From the NCBI GenBank assembly GCA_964543205.1, contig CAZIXB010000084.1, positions 1 through 7,123 on the forward strand: 7,123 nt of DNA, read 5' to 3'. Below, piece after piece: positions 1 to 6,868 of this stretch (the first letter of the stretch is position 1; each line of letters begins with the position of its first letter). The stretch is from CAYSRM01 sp964543205. GTDB taxonomy: Bacteria > Verrucomicrobiota > Kiritimatiellia > UBA8416 > CAYSRM01. A model generated the notes under the pieces. It searched no databases. It was not told the origin of the DNA and was given only the letters and a program-made list of their open reading frames with translations. A program made the position numbers and the translations under genes.

Positions 1-332
1 TCGGCCTGAGGCGGCAGACTAATATTGCTGAAGTTGATGAATATATTCACAGGCTCGCCTCCTGTCAAAGCGTTGTCTCAGAAGAAGAGACGCTGAGCCC
101 CCGGACTGACGCAGGAGAGAGGTTTGCGTTTGCCCTGAGGCTGAGTCAGGGAGTAGATCCGCAAGAGTTCGCAGATCGCGTTGGAGAAGGCGCCGCAGCG
201 AGGATGGATGTATGGTTCAGGCAGCTTGATATCCTTGCGTCGGAAGGTCTGGCGCGCCGCAGTGGCATGCGCTGGAAGTTGAGTAAACGCGGCCGCTACT
301 TTGCGGATCGTGTAGCGGAGATGGTTATATGA
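1..332 (+). CDS. hemW: HemW/HemN-like radical-SAM protein, C-terminal part (5' end outside window)
   Basis: A reading frame open from the left edge (first full codon at 3) runs 109 codons to TGA at 330-332. The visible part matches the C-terminal HemN_C-type domain of HemW: an R-x(2)-N-x(4)-EYI segment near the start (RQTNIAEVDEYI), then ERFAFALRLSQGVDPQEF, which fits the family pattern of an 'E-x-hydrophobic-x-GLR-x-x-x-GV' helix. It ends in a winged-helix-like segment (LDILASEGLARRSGMRWKLS, then RGRYFADRV). HemW proteins are radical-SAM, Fe-S cytosolic proteins related to oxygen-independent coproporphyrinogen III oxidase; characterised members act as haem chaperones rather than oxidases. 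The SAM-binding CxxxCxC motif lies outside the window, so catalytic competence cannot be judged. The gene converges on the exonuclease gene. No intrinsic terminator is obvious after the stop. The symbol is my best family assignment; a HemN-like paralogue remains possible. Confidence 0.75.
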   Translation, partial: GLRRQTNIAEVDEYIHRLASCQSVVSEEETLSPRTDAGERFAFALRLSQGVDPQEFADRVGEGAAARMDVWFRQLDILASEGLARRSGMRWKLSKRGRYFADRVAEMVI

Positions 333-431
333 CAGTGGCTGGGGGAAGCGCTGAATGGTCAATGATGAAAGGGGGAGAGAAAGAAGTAAACTACGAAAGG
401 CTCGAAAGGGCGCGAAAGGGCAGCAGGCGGG
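333..431. other. Convergent intergenic gap
   Basis: This is the space between two convergently transcribed genes (plus-strand stop at 332, minus-strand stop codon at 434-432). It is purine-rich on the plus strand and contains a short degenerate repeat. I see no hairpin followed by a T-run on either strand that would make a convincing intrinsic terminator, so termination may be factor-dependent. Confidence 0.6.
391..420. repeat. Three-copy CGAAAGG short tandem repeat
   Basis: CGAAAGG occurs at 394-400, 403-409 and 413-419, a period of 9-10 bp within a 30-bp tract. On the minus strand it reads as repeats of CCTTTCG. It sits just downstream of the exonuclease gene and in no recognisable coding frame. 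From memory, similar TTTCGTG-type short repeats lie in intergenic DNA of several PVC-group genomes; that comparison is recollection, not a search result. Confidence 0.6.
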
Positions 432-1265
432 TTAGATAATTGAGCGGCGGATGCGGTTAATAGTCTCCAGGTCTGCCCTGTAGGGTATAGGCGGCAGATC
501 AATAATCGGTTTTGCGTGGGTTTTCTCAAAAGGTGTGCCCTTGATTTTCATATTGTAAGCCATGGGCAATATTGCAGCCAGGTTCACTGCGTCGGCAACG
601 TTATAGGCCAGAAGTGTTTCCAATGTCTTCTGGCTTTGTGTTTTAAGATACTCCTGCCACAGGAGCACTGCAAAATAACCATCAACGTCGGTCAATTCTT
701 TCCTGTCTATGCCAAGCAGTTTCTCGCATTTTTTCAGTCCTCCTCTAAATCCCAGGCTGCAAAGCACATAACGAAGGTCAATTTGGGTATGATCCATGGG
801 AATACCCATATGTCGGCGTATGAAAGGGATATCGAAAGTCCTGCCGTTAAATGTGACGATAACTTTGTAACGTTTTATGCAATCGGCAAATTCGTTCATG
901 TTGTGTCCGCGCACGAATGTGAAAATTTCGCTGCCGTCGTACAGGGCGATGGTTGTTATGCAGTCCAGATCGGCGCCCAGCCCGGTGGTTTCGATATCCA
1001 GGTATGCAGTCGAATTCTCAAAATCCGGATATAGCCGCCAGGTTTCTTTCGGAGAAAGAAGTTCGTCGAAATATGCCGCGTTCCCGGCTGCAAGGTTGGC
1101 GCTTGATTCACGGCAGTATTGTTTCAGCAGGCTGCGCTTTGCTGGCGGGATGCAGTCAGAGCTTTCCGCGGCGAGGGCGTCCCAGGACAGCAATCCTCTG
1201 TTCCAGAGAGCGCGTTCGGTTTTTTCTCCTATGCCGGGTATGTGGCAGAAAGTATTGGTTATCAT
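432..1265 (-). CDS. YprB-like DEDDy 3'-5' exonuclease (RNase H-like) with N-terminal helix-hairpin-helix
   Basis: A 277-residue predicted cytosolic nuclease. Residues about 8-32 (HIPGIGEKTERALWNRGLLS) form a helix-hairpin-helix-like segment with the PGIG turn typical of non-specific DNA binding. Residues about 86-235 are an RNase H-fold exonuclease of the YprB-like type: Exo I is YLDIETTG with D90 and E92, Exo II is VTFNGRTFDIPFI with N140 and D145, and Exo III is Y221-x3-D225 in YNVADAVNL. All four expected metal-binding acidic residues are present, so it should be active on DNA or RNA ends; the natural substrate is unknown. The ATG (1265-1263) overlaps the TGA of the upstream URO-D-like gene (1264-1262) as ATGA, and no clear Shine-Dalgarno precedes it, which suggests translational coupling. 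The C-terminal 40 residues after Exo III are short and proline-containing. The family call is strong; any specific pathway would be guesswork. Confidence 0.87.
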   Translation of the reverse strand: MITNTFCHIPGIGEKTERALWNRGLLSWDALAAESSDCIPPAKRSLLKQYCRESSANLAAGNAAYFDELLSPKETWRLYPDFENSTAYLDIETTGLGADLDCITTIALYDGSEIFTFVRGHNMNEFADCIKRYKVIVTFNGRTFDIPFIRRHMGIPMDHTQIDLRYVLCSLGFRGGLKKCEKLLGIDRKELTDVDGYFAVLLWQEYLKTQSQKTLETLLAYNVADAVNLAAILPMAYNMKIKGTPFEKTHAKPIIDLPPIPYRADLETINRIRRSII

Positions 1266-2323
1266 GACGAAGTATCAGGGGCGGCGCTGCATGCTTCCAT
1301 GGCATTCATGACAGCTTCCGCATTTTCAAGAGGCACACCGGGATTAAGATCGTATTTAAGCATCAGTCCGCCTTCAGGTTCTGCGAGCTTTTCAACTGCG
1401 GTTGCGATATGCCGCCGGATTTCTTCCGGGGTTCCAAAGCGGGTTATGGATTGGCGGTCAATATCAAGGTCTATGGCGACGCGTCCTTTGAGGTTTTCCG
1501 CTATCCAGTCGATTCCATTCACAAGATCCTGGATATTCAGAACATCTACGCCGATTTCTATCAGATCCCCGGCAAGTTCGCGGATATCGCCATCGGAGTG
1601 CATATGGATAATACATCCCGCTTTGCGGGCGGGCTCCATGATTGCTTCGTAGGCCGGACGGATATACTTTCTGAAAAGCTCCGGGCTGAGCATGGGACCC
1701 TGTTGCATGCCGAGATCTTCCGGGTAATTGATCCATTCAGCTCCGGCAGCCACATATCGGTTTACCAGTCCCAGGTTGAATTCCTTTACCATATCCACTA
1801 CTTCATCAAGCTGCGGATTTTCGTCGAACATGTCGAAAACAAGGTTTTCGTATCCTCGAAGATAGGTAAGGGTCAGGAAAGTATGTCCGTGCCTGAGGCG
1901 TCCTATGGCAAGTCTGCCTTCTTTTCTGGCGCTTTGGATCTGATTTCTTTTTCTGTTCCAGTCGATCGGTCTCCATCCATCGTGGTGTTCCGGCGAAGGG
2001 GGATTGTAAGAGGGAAGCATGGACCAATCGGCCAGGGCATGGCTGACTACCGCGCCGGTTATACCGTCCTGCGCTGTCTCCCATACGCATCCCCATGAAT
2101 CCGCATAGGGTTTGCCTGCGCGGCGCCAGGGAGCGAAAGATGGTGTGATGTTTCCGGTCTTCTTTGTGAAACCGGGAAAGAGTTTCGGGTGCGCCGCCAT
2201 CAGATCCTGGAGTTTGTCCTGGGGGTAATAGTTCCAGCAACCGGCAGATACGTTGAAAGCCATGGGTATGTGGTCAGGAGTTTCGCGTTTTGCAGCCTTG
2301 ATTCTGTTGATTCGATCGTTCAT
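1262..2323 (-). CDS. Uroporphyrinogen decarboxylase (URO-D) superfamily protein, non-haem type
   Basis: A 353-residue protein, close to the usual length for the URO-D TIM-barrel superfamily. The N-terminus (RINRIKAAKRETPDHIPMAF) has the superfamily 'R-x(4)-A-x(4)-P-D-x-x-P' pattern. The central and C-terminal halves show the barrel signatures: AAGAEWINYPEDLG (about 192-205), LSPELFRKYIRPAYEAIM (212-229), the metal/ligand-loop region HMHSDGD (240-246), and GVDVLNIQ (258-265). The RQAGR motif of true haem-pathway HemE is absent after PDHIP, so this is unlikely to decarboxylate uroporphyrinogen III. Corrinoid methyltransferases such as MtaA use a His-x-Cys at the HMH position; here the Cys is replaced by His242, so zinc-thiol methyl transfer is not supported either. 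The start at ATG 2323 fits the family N-terminus. The gene is second in the minus-strand operon, 37 bp after the TPR gene and overlapping the exonuclease gene by 4 bp. Its substrate is unknown. Confidence 0.85.
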   Translation of the reverse strand: MNDRINRIKAAKRETPDHIPMAFNVSAGCWNYYPQDKLQDLMAAHPKLFPGFTKKTGNITPSFAPWRRAGKPYADSWGCVWETAQDGITGAVVSHALADWSMLPSYNPPSPEHHDGWRPIDWNRKRNQIQSARKEGRLAIGRLRHGHTFLTLTYLRGYENLVFDMFDENPQLDEVVDMVKEFNLGLVNRYVAAGAEWINYPEDLGMQQGPMLSPELFRKYIRPAYEAIMEPARKAGCIIHMHSDGDIRELAGDLIEIGVDVLNIQDLVNGIDWIAENLKGRVAIDLDIDRQSITRFGTPEEIRRHIATAVEKLAEPEGGLMLKYDLNPGVPLENAEAVMNAMEACSAAPDTSS

Positions 2324-2332
2324 TTTATTTCA

Positions 2333-2364
2333 GGCGGCCTCATCCTCAGACCGGTCGAGTTCAA
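2333..2364 (-). repeat. Out-of-frame duplicate of an internal TPR segment
   Basis: The minus strand of 2333-2364 matches the minus strand of 2745-2776, inside the TPR gene, at 28 of 32 positions by eye, including an exact 14-mer (TTGAACTCGACCGG). The inner copy encodes FELDRPADAVA of one TPR unit. The outer copy overlaps the TPR stop codon and reads LELDRSEDEAA followed by TGA (2332-2330), in the +1 frame relative to the gene. It fills most of the gap to the URO-D-like gene. It may be a remnant of a lost or frameshifted C-terminal repeat. Confidence 0.6.
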
Positions 2365-3362
2365 GACCAATTCTCATCCTCATTGAGAAGAAAACGTTCA
2401 TATTCATCCGGCGCAGAAAAGCGGAGAAACTGCATTATCCGATTGCCTTTTTCGTAATCGCCTTCCATGAAATAAGCCAGTCCCAGGCTGAAATAAGCCT
2501 CGGAGTAAGCCGGGCTGATTTCCACGGCCTCACTGAGCGCGTCTATGGCCTTCTCTGATTCTCCAAGGGCCAGAAAAATTGTTCCGAGACTGGCGTACGC
2601 TTCCGCATAATCAGGGTCGTCTGTTATGAGATTTTTGAAAGCTTCAATTGCTTGTTGATAAAGCTCGAGCTTCTGGTATGAGAGACCGAGAAAGATCTGC
2701 ATATCTATCAGGTCCGGACGCAGAGTCTTTGCCCTCTTGCAAGCGGCGACCGCATCCGCAGGCCGGTCGAGTTCAAAATAGGATATTCCAAGCAAACCCC
2801 AGGCTTCGGCAAAGTCCGCGTCAAGGTGAACGCATTTTTCCAGTATCGTTGCCGCTTCTTGGAATTGTTCGTCTTCTGCGTAAGCAAGCGCGGTGTTGTA
2901 GAGGGCTTGAACGCAGCTTGACAATATTATGGAAGCCTGTTCATAGGCGGCTATAGCTTTTTCGGTATTGCCCTGTTCTTTATGTATTGCGCCTATGTTG
3001 CAAAGCGCCCTGGTGGATATCCCTATAAAACTGAGCATTTCAAGCAGCCGCATTATCAGGTCTGATTCCTGCTTTAGAGTTATCTGTGTTTCTGAATGGT
3101 CTTTGTCGGGCAGTTTATGTTTTTTTAAGATTGAATCTTCGCTTGATTCCACTGCCTCCCGATAGCATTCCACAGCAAGTTCAAGATGGTCAAGCAAGCG
3201 GTAAGCATCGCCTAACAAAAGATATGAAGTTGCATTGTCCGGATACGCGTTGAGCAATGTCACGGCGTATTCAAGCATAGTTTTGTGCTCACCTTTTTCA
3301 GCAGCTTCTAGAGCAGCTTTGAAGGCAGGATGTTGTTCCATATTCTGTGCTTCTGTTGCCAT
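2361..3362 (-). CDS. Tetratricopeptide repeat (TPR) protein
   Basis: A 333-residue protein built almost wholly of TPR helices. Repeats with the canonical small-residue/aromatic spacing are visible at about 44-77 (YLLLGDAYRLLDHLELAVECY), 116-149 (CNIGAIHKEQGNTEKAIAAY), 151-183 (YNTALAYAEDEQFQEAATIL), 185-217 (WGLLGISYFELDRPADAVAA), 219-251 (IFLGLSYQKLELYQQAIEAF), 253-285 (YASLGTIFLALGESEKAIDA) and 287-319 (YFSLGLAYFMEGDYEKGNRI). A charged linker at about 78-113 separates the first repeat from the rest. I see no signal peptide, transmembrane segment or catalytic domain, so it is probably a cytosolic protein-protein scaffold with an unknown partner. It is the first gene of the minus-strand operon. 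The start at ATG 3362 has only a weak upstream AGGA about 12 nt away. The 3' end is odd: the final residues NEDENWS precede an out-of-frame TPR-like segment, so the true or ancestral C-terminus may have been longer. Confidence 0.88.
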   Translation of the reverse strand: MATEAQNMEQHPAFKAALEAAEKGEHKTMLEYAVTLLNAYPDNATSYLLLGDAYRLLDHLELAVECYREAVESSEDSILKKHKLPDKDHSETQITLKQESDLIMRLLEMLSFIGISTRALCNIGAIHKEQGNTEKAIAAYEQASIILSSCVQALYNTALAYAEDEQFQEAATILEKCVHLDADFAEAWGLLGISYFELDRPADAVAACKRAKTLRPDLIDMQIFLGLSYQKLELYQQAIEAFKNLITDDPDYAEAYASLGTIFLALGESEKAIDALSEAVEISPAYSEAYFSLGLAYFMEGDYEKGNRIMQFLRFSAPDEYERFLLNEDENWS

Positions 3363-3561
3363 TGGAATGTTGATTCCTGAAATTACTTTTATTATTCAGT
3401 AACATTTGTAATTCTAGATCAAAAGAGCGGGAAAGTCCAGTCGCAGTTTGTCAATTTTGGAGCCTGATCCAATGATTGCCGCGGCATGAGCTGTTTGTAT
3501 GATATCTGCTGCCGGAAGCCGGCATTGACATCTTCCGGCCAAGAATAAATTGTGTGATTTT
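3363..3561. promoter_or_regulatory. Divergent promoter region
   Basis: A 199-bp gap between the diverging TPR gene (start 3362, minus) and GH94 gene (start 3562, plus) must carry both promoters. On the plus strand an exact TTGACA lies at 3525-3530, followed after 15 bp by a weak TAAATT (3546-3551); this spacing is short for a sigma-70 promoter and would leave almost no leader before ATG 3562. On the minus strand TTGATC (plus 3422-3417) is followed by an AT-rich tract but no good -10 box. The 3380-3420 part is clearly AT-richer than the flanking genes, as expected for a promoter. The individual boxes are tentative. Confidence 0.4.
3511..3539. promoter_or_regulatory. Inverted repeat GCCGGAAG-N13-CTTCCGGC, possible operator or 5' hairpin
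   Basis: Eight perfectly complementary bases (3511-3518 and 3532-3539) flank a 13-bp spacer that contains the TTGACA hexamer at 3525-3530. As DNA this is a plausible operator for a dimeric regulator at the -35 position of the GH94 promoter. As RNA, if transcription starts further upstream, it would be a stem-loop ending 22 nt before ATG 3562. No regulator gene is in the window. Confidence 0.4.
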
Positions 3562-5874
3562 ATGAAAAAAAGCGACATAAAGCCTTCTAATAAAGGCATG
3601 TGCGCAAAGGCATCTCATTTCGGATTCTTTGACCGTGTTTCTTCTGAATATGTTATTACCGACATGAACACTCCCCGGGACTGGTACAACTATGCCTGGA
3701 ATGAAGAAATTGTAGCTCTCTTTTCTCAATGCGGGCGGGGCGAAGCGCTTGTGCAGGATGGCGCTGGTAACAGGTTCCGCACATCGGGGAACCGGCTTGC
3801 CTATCTGCGCGACCGCGCAACCGGCATATTCTGGACCTTGAACGGTCTTCCAGCCGACCTCATCCCGGGCGCCCGATGCAGGCATGGTCTTGGCTATTCA
3901 GTCATTGAACAGGATGTCAACGGCGTGGAATCAAGCTTCTGCTGGTTTGTTCCCGGAAATGCTCCCTGCGAAATCTGGGATATTCGCTTATCCAATAGAT
4001 CAGAAAAAGAGCAGGAACTGGATCTTTTTACGTTTATGTCGACCATGTTTGACGGCGTTTACAAACCGCAGATCTATTACAACGCGAATGGTTTTTTTGA
4101 TGAAAAACTACAGACGGTGCATTTGTCTAAGCGCCATGTTTACAAGGGAGGCGATTCGGCCTGTGTGTTCATGGCTGTTAACCGACGCGTTGAAGGATTT
4201 GATGCGGCGGAGAATGCTTTTATCGGCCATGGCTCTGAACATCGTCCGGATGCTTTGCTTCGAGGTTCGTGTTCGGGAAGCGGAGCTGAGATGGAAAAAG
4301 GCTGTTGTGCCCTTCAGACCGGTTTTACTCTTGCCCCGGGAGATACGGAACGAATAATTGTGCTTGCCGGCGGTGTGCGTTCCCGGGAAGAAATTGCGCC
4401 GTTACGCGAGCGGTTTTTTGCAGGCCAAGGCGTGGACGACGCCTATAACGAGACTGTTAAATCCATCGAAGATGCGATTGGCGGCGATTGTATTCAGACA
4501 CCGGATAGCAGGTTTGACGCTTTTTTTCATCCGTGGCTCAAACGCCAGTTATCATTGGGCGCTCACTGGGCGCGCGTGCGGCACAACGGGTTTCGCGATC
4601 AGGTTCAGGATATCGGGGCGCTTGCTTTGTTTGATAGGGAGTCAGCGCTTCGGGAACTTAAGCGTGTGCTGGCTTTTCAGTATCCCTCCGGTTACGCTCC
4701 GCGCACATGGCTTGACGGCGCTATCCTTGATAAGGATTTCTCGGATAATAACGTTTGGATTGCCTACGCGGTTCATCAGTTTTTCATGGAGCAGGGGAGT
4801 GATGAGCAGTTGAATATTGCCGTGCCCTTTAATGACGGAAGTTCAGCGGAGCTTTACGAGCATGTCAAACGTTCGGTTGCGTTTTACAATGCTGAAAAGG
4901 GCCCGCACGGGCTTCTGAAGATACACAGCGGCGACTGGAACGACTGCCTGGACCGGGTGGGTCCTGAAGGAAGCGGAGAAAGCGTATGGTTGAGCATGGC
5001 ATGGTATGGGGCTTGCAGGAGGTTGGCCGCGATTGCCCGTTTGACTGGCAGAGGTGGCGATGCCGTCCAGGCGGAGGAATGGGCAGATGAGATGCGCGAC
5101 CGGATAGATGCTCATGGGTGGGATGGCAAATGGTATCTGCGCGCGTACCATGACGATGGCGGCAGTATTGGCTCAGCCTCTGCCGCGCGCAATCGACTGT
5201 TTCTTCTGCCGCAGGCCTGGTCGGTGTTTACCGGTGTGGCCAAAGAGGACCGCGGCCGGATTGCCATGGATTCAGTGGATAGACATCTCAAGACAGAGCT
5301 TGGGACAGTGACCGTGCTCGATCCTTCCGACTCTTGGGACCCGCGCATTGGAATGTCCAGCACAAAGCGCCCGGGCACACATGAAAATGGCGGCGTGTAC
5401 CTCCATGCATGCGCCTTTAAACTGGCTGCTGACGGCATGCTGAAGAGACATGACAATGTTGCCTTTACCTTGCAAACAATGCTGCCCTTTACCGACCATC
5501 CGCCCAGGAAAGCATGTGAACCTTATGTTTTCTGCAACAGTTATTTTGCCATTCCAGGCTCTTATCGATACGGAACCTGCGGACAAAGCTGGGGAACCGG
5601 AGCTGCCGGATGGTTTTACTATGCGTTTACACATTACGTTTTGGGAGTGCGTCCTGAATGGAATGGTCTTCGCATTGATCCATGCCTTCCGCCTGACTGG
5701 AAGATCTGTGTTTTTCATAGAAGATTCAGAGGGACAAATTATGCTATCAGGTTTGAGCAGGCCCGGCCCAGGGGCAAGGTTTCCGGGATTCGGATTAATG
5801 ACGTCCGGGTAGATGGAAATCTTATTCCCGTCTGCGGAGAGAGTGATGTGGACGTGTGGGTAGGCCTTGGTTGA
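3562..5874 (+). CDS. Glycoside hydrolase family 94 phosphorylase (cellobiose/chitobiose-phosphorylase-like)
   Basis: A 770-residue protein from ATG 3562. An in-frame TTG at 3550 would add four residues, and the ATG at 3598 would still keep the conserved start FGFFDRVSSEYVITD...TPRDWYNY; none has a good ribosome-binding site. Numbered from TTG 3550, residues about 22-275 form the N-terminal beta-sandwich (Glyco_transf_36 type), about 300-710 the (alpha/alpha)6 catalytic barrel, and the rest a C-terminal beta cap. Key motifs are NGFRDQVQDIGA (346-357), the catalytic HSGDWNDCLD (459-468) whose last Asp of GDWND (D465) is the expected general acid, TKRPGTHENGGVYLHA (605-620) and SWGTGAAGWFYYAFTHYVLG (680-699), which match the phosphate-binding His and Thr-Gly regions of this family. 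GH94 enzymes reversibly phosphorolyse beta-glucosides to alpha-sugar-1-phosphate in the cytosol. There is no signal peptide. Length and motifs suggest an intact disaccharide-type phosphorylase, not the far larger cyclic glucan synthases. The acceptor (glucose, GlcNAc, gluconate or other) cannot be read from motifs alone. Confidence 0.9.
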   Translation: MKKSDIKPSNKGMCAKASHFGFFDRVSSEYVITDMNTPRDWYNYAWNEEIVALFSQCGRGEALVQDGAGNRFRTSGNRLAYLRDRATGIFWTLNGLPADLIPGARCRHGLGYSVIEQDVNGVESSFCWFVPGNAPCEIWDIRLSNRSEKEQELDLFTFMSTMFDGVYKPQIYYNANGFFDEKLQTVHLSKRHVYKGGDSACVFMAVNRRVEGFDAAENAFIGHGSEHRPDALLRGSCSGSGAEMEKGCCALQTGFTLAPGDTERIIVLAGGVRSREEIAPLRERFFAGQGVDDAYNETVKSIEDAIGGDCIQTPDSRFDAFFHPWLKRQLSLGAHWARVRHNGFRDQVQDIGALALFDRESALRELKRVLAFQYPSGYAPRTWLDGAILDKDFSDNNVWIAYAVHQFFMEQGSDEQLNIAVPFNDGSSAELYEHVKRSVAFYNAEKGPHGLLKIHSGDWNDCLDRVGPEGSGESVWLSMAWYGACRRLAAIARLTGRGGDAVQAEEWADEMRDRIDAHGWDGKWYLRAYHDDGGSIGSASAARNRLFLLPQAWSVFTGVAKEDRGRIAMDSVDRHLKTELGTVTVLDPSDSWDPRIGMSSTKRPGTHENGGVYLHACAFKLAADGMLKRHDNVAFTLQTMLPFTDHPPRKACEPYVFCNSYFAIPGSYRYGTCGQSWGTGAAGWFYYAFTHYVLGVRPEWNGLRIDPCLPPDWKICVFHRRFRGTNYAIRFEQARPRGKVSGIRINDVRVDGNLIPVCGESDVDVWVGLG

Positions 5875-5884
5875 GTTTTATGCC

Positions 5885-6868
5885 ATGAGAGATGTTTTCT
5901 TTTTTGAGGCTTTTGAGGAAGAAAGGCGATTGCTGGAGGAATCTGCCGCTGAAGGCATTGATTGCGGTTATACCGGTTCAACAGTTCAGGAAAGCGGTAT
6001 CACTGAAGTTCCGGCAAGGGTTATAAGTATCAGGACCCAGTCTGGGATCCCATTGCACTGGCTGGAGGAAATTGAGGGGATCCTTGCCAGGGCTACGGGC
6101 TATGATCATCTTGCAAATCTTGCCCGTGTTGCTCCTGGAAAACAATATGGATATCTTCCGTTTTACTGTTCGCGCTCGGTCGCAGAGCAGGCGTTGCTTA
6201 TGTGGATGTCTCTTATGCGCAAACTGAAACTGCAGCAGAAACAGTTTGTGCAATTTGATCGAGACGGGCTGACAGGCCGGGAGTGTTCAAAGCAATGCCT
6301 TCTTGTTGCCGGTGTAGGCAAAATCGGCCATGAGGTTGCGAGTATTGGCAGGGGACTGGATATGAATGTTCTTGGCGTTGATATAGTTCAAAAGCATGAA
6401 GACGTTGAATACGTTTCGCTGGATGAAGGCCTTGCGCGCGCTGATGTTATTGTCTGTTCCATGAACCTAACGGAGGAAAATAGTCGTTATTTCCGGTATG
6501 ATGTTCTGCGTAAGGCGGAGAAACAGCCGTTGTTCATAAACGTGGCTCGAGGAGAATTCTCGCCAGCGGAAGATATGGCCCGGTTGCTGGATGAAGGTCG
6601 GCTTTCGGGTGTCGGGATGGATGTTTTCGAGGATGAAAAAACAGTTGCTCAGGCCTTCAGAACCGGCCGGCAGCATAATTTAAAGACCGTTGAGACTCTT
6701 GCCTCACTTCGTGACAGGCCCGATGTTATCATGACTCCGCATAACGCTTTTAACACCCGTGAGGCTGTGAACAGGAAGGCGAAGCAGAGCATTGAACAGC
6801 TAAGGCATTTCTTCCGGACCGGCGAATTCAAGTGGCAAATACCGCAAATTAACAGCATGTTGTCTTGA
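5885..6868 (+). CDS. NAD-dependent D-2-hydroxyacid dehydrogenase
   Basis: A 327-residue cytosolic oxidoreductase of the D-isomer-specific 2-hydroxyacid dehydrogenase family. The ATG at 5885 lies 10 bp after the GH94 stop; an in-frame TTG at 5867 would overlap it and is less likely. The N-terminal half of the split catalytic domain includes R50 and the LPFYCSRSVAEQALLMW segment (91-107) typical of the domain hinge. The Rossmann fold has G143-V-G-K-I-G148 followed by D166 in LGVDIV, which favours NAD(H) over NADP(H). The catalytic triad is in place: R222 in NVARGEF, E249 in MDVFEDE and H286 in MTPHNAF. A 36-residue stretch between the Glu and His motifs is longer than in the simplest family members and resembles the D-lactate-dehydrogenase-like branch. 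It is probably co-transcribed with the GH94 gene and may reduce a 2-keto acid or oxidise a sugar acid; the substrate is not determinable here. The stop codon lies inside a perfect palindrome. Confidence 0.9.
   Translation: MRDVFFFEAFEEERRLLEESAAEGIDCGYTGSTVQESGITEVPARVISIRTQSGIPLHWLEEIEGILARATGYDHLANLARVAPGKQYGYLPFYCSRSVAEQALLMWMSLMRKLKLQQKQFVQFDRDGLTGRECSKQCLLVAGVGKIGHEVASIGRGLDMNVLGVDIVQKHEDVEYVSLDEGLARADVIVCSMNLTEENSRYFRYDVLRKAEKQPLFINVARGEFSPAEDMARLLDEGRLSGVGMDVFEDEKTVAQAFRTGRQHNLKTVETLASLRDRPDVIMTPHNAFNTREAVNRKAKQSIEQLRHFFRTGEFKWQIPQINSMLS

Noticed and set aside
78..362. Minus-strand open frame opposite the HemW-like end
   Set aside because: The plus-strand frame has recognisable HemN_C-type sequence; the opposite frame shows no motif and spans the true stop and the intergenic gap.
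391..420. CRISPR array
   Set aside because: Units of about 10 bp with 2-3 bp between the 7-mers are far too short for repeats and spacers, and no cas gene is present.
516..1311. Several plus-strand open frames over the exonuclease gene
   Set aside because: The minus frame carries all three exonuclease motifs in order; the plus frames are compositional shadows.
1409..2098. A 229-residue plus-strand open frame opposite the URO-D-like gene
   Set aside because: It is long, but it lies wholly inside a gene with clear family motifs and a coupled operon position; its translation shows no domain I recognise.
1262..2323. Haem-pathway uroporphyrinogen decarboxylase (hemE)
   Set aside because: The invariant RQAGR substrate-binding motif expected shortly after the N-terminal PDHIP is absent.
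3451..3885. Minus-strand open frame spanning the divergent promoter and the GH94 start
   Set aside because: It crosses the AT-rich promoter region and overlaps conserved GH94 N-terminal sequence, with no recognisable protein features.
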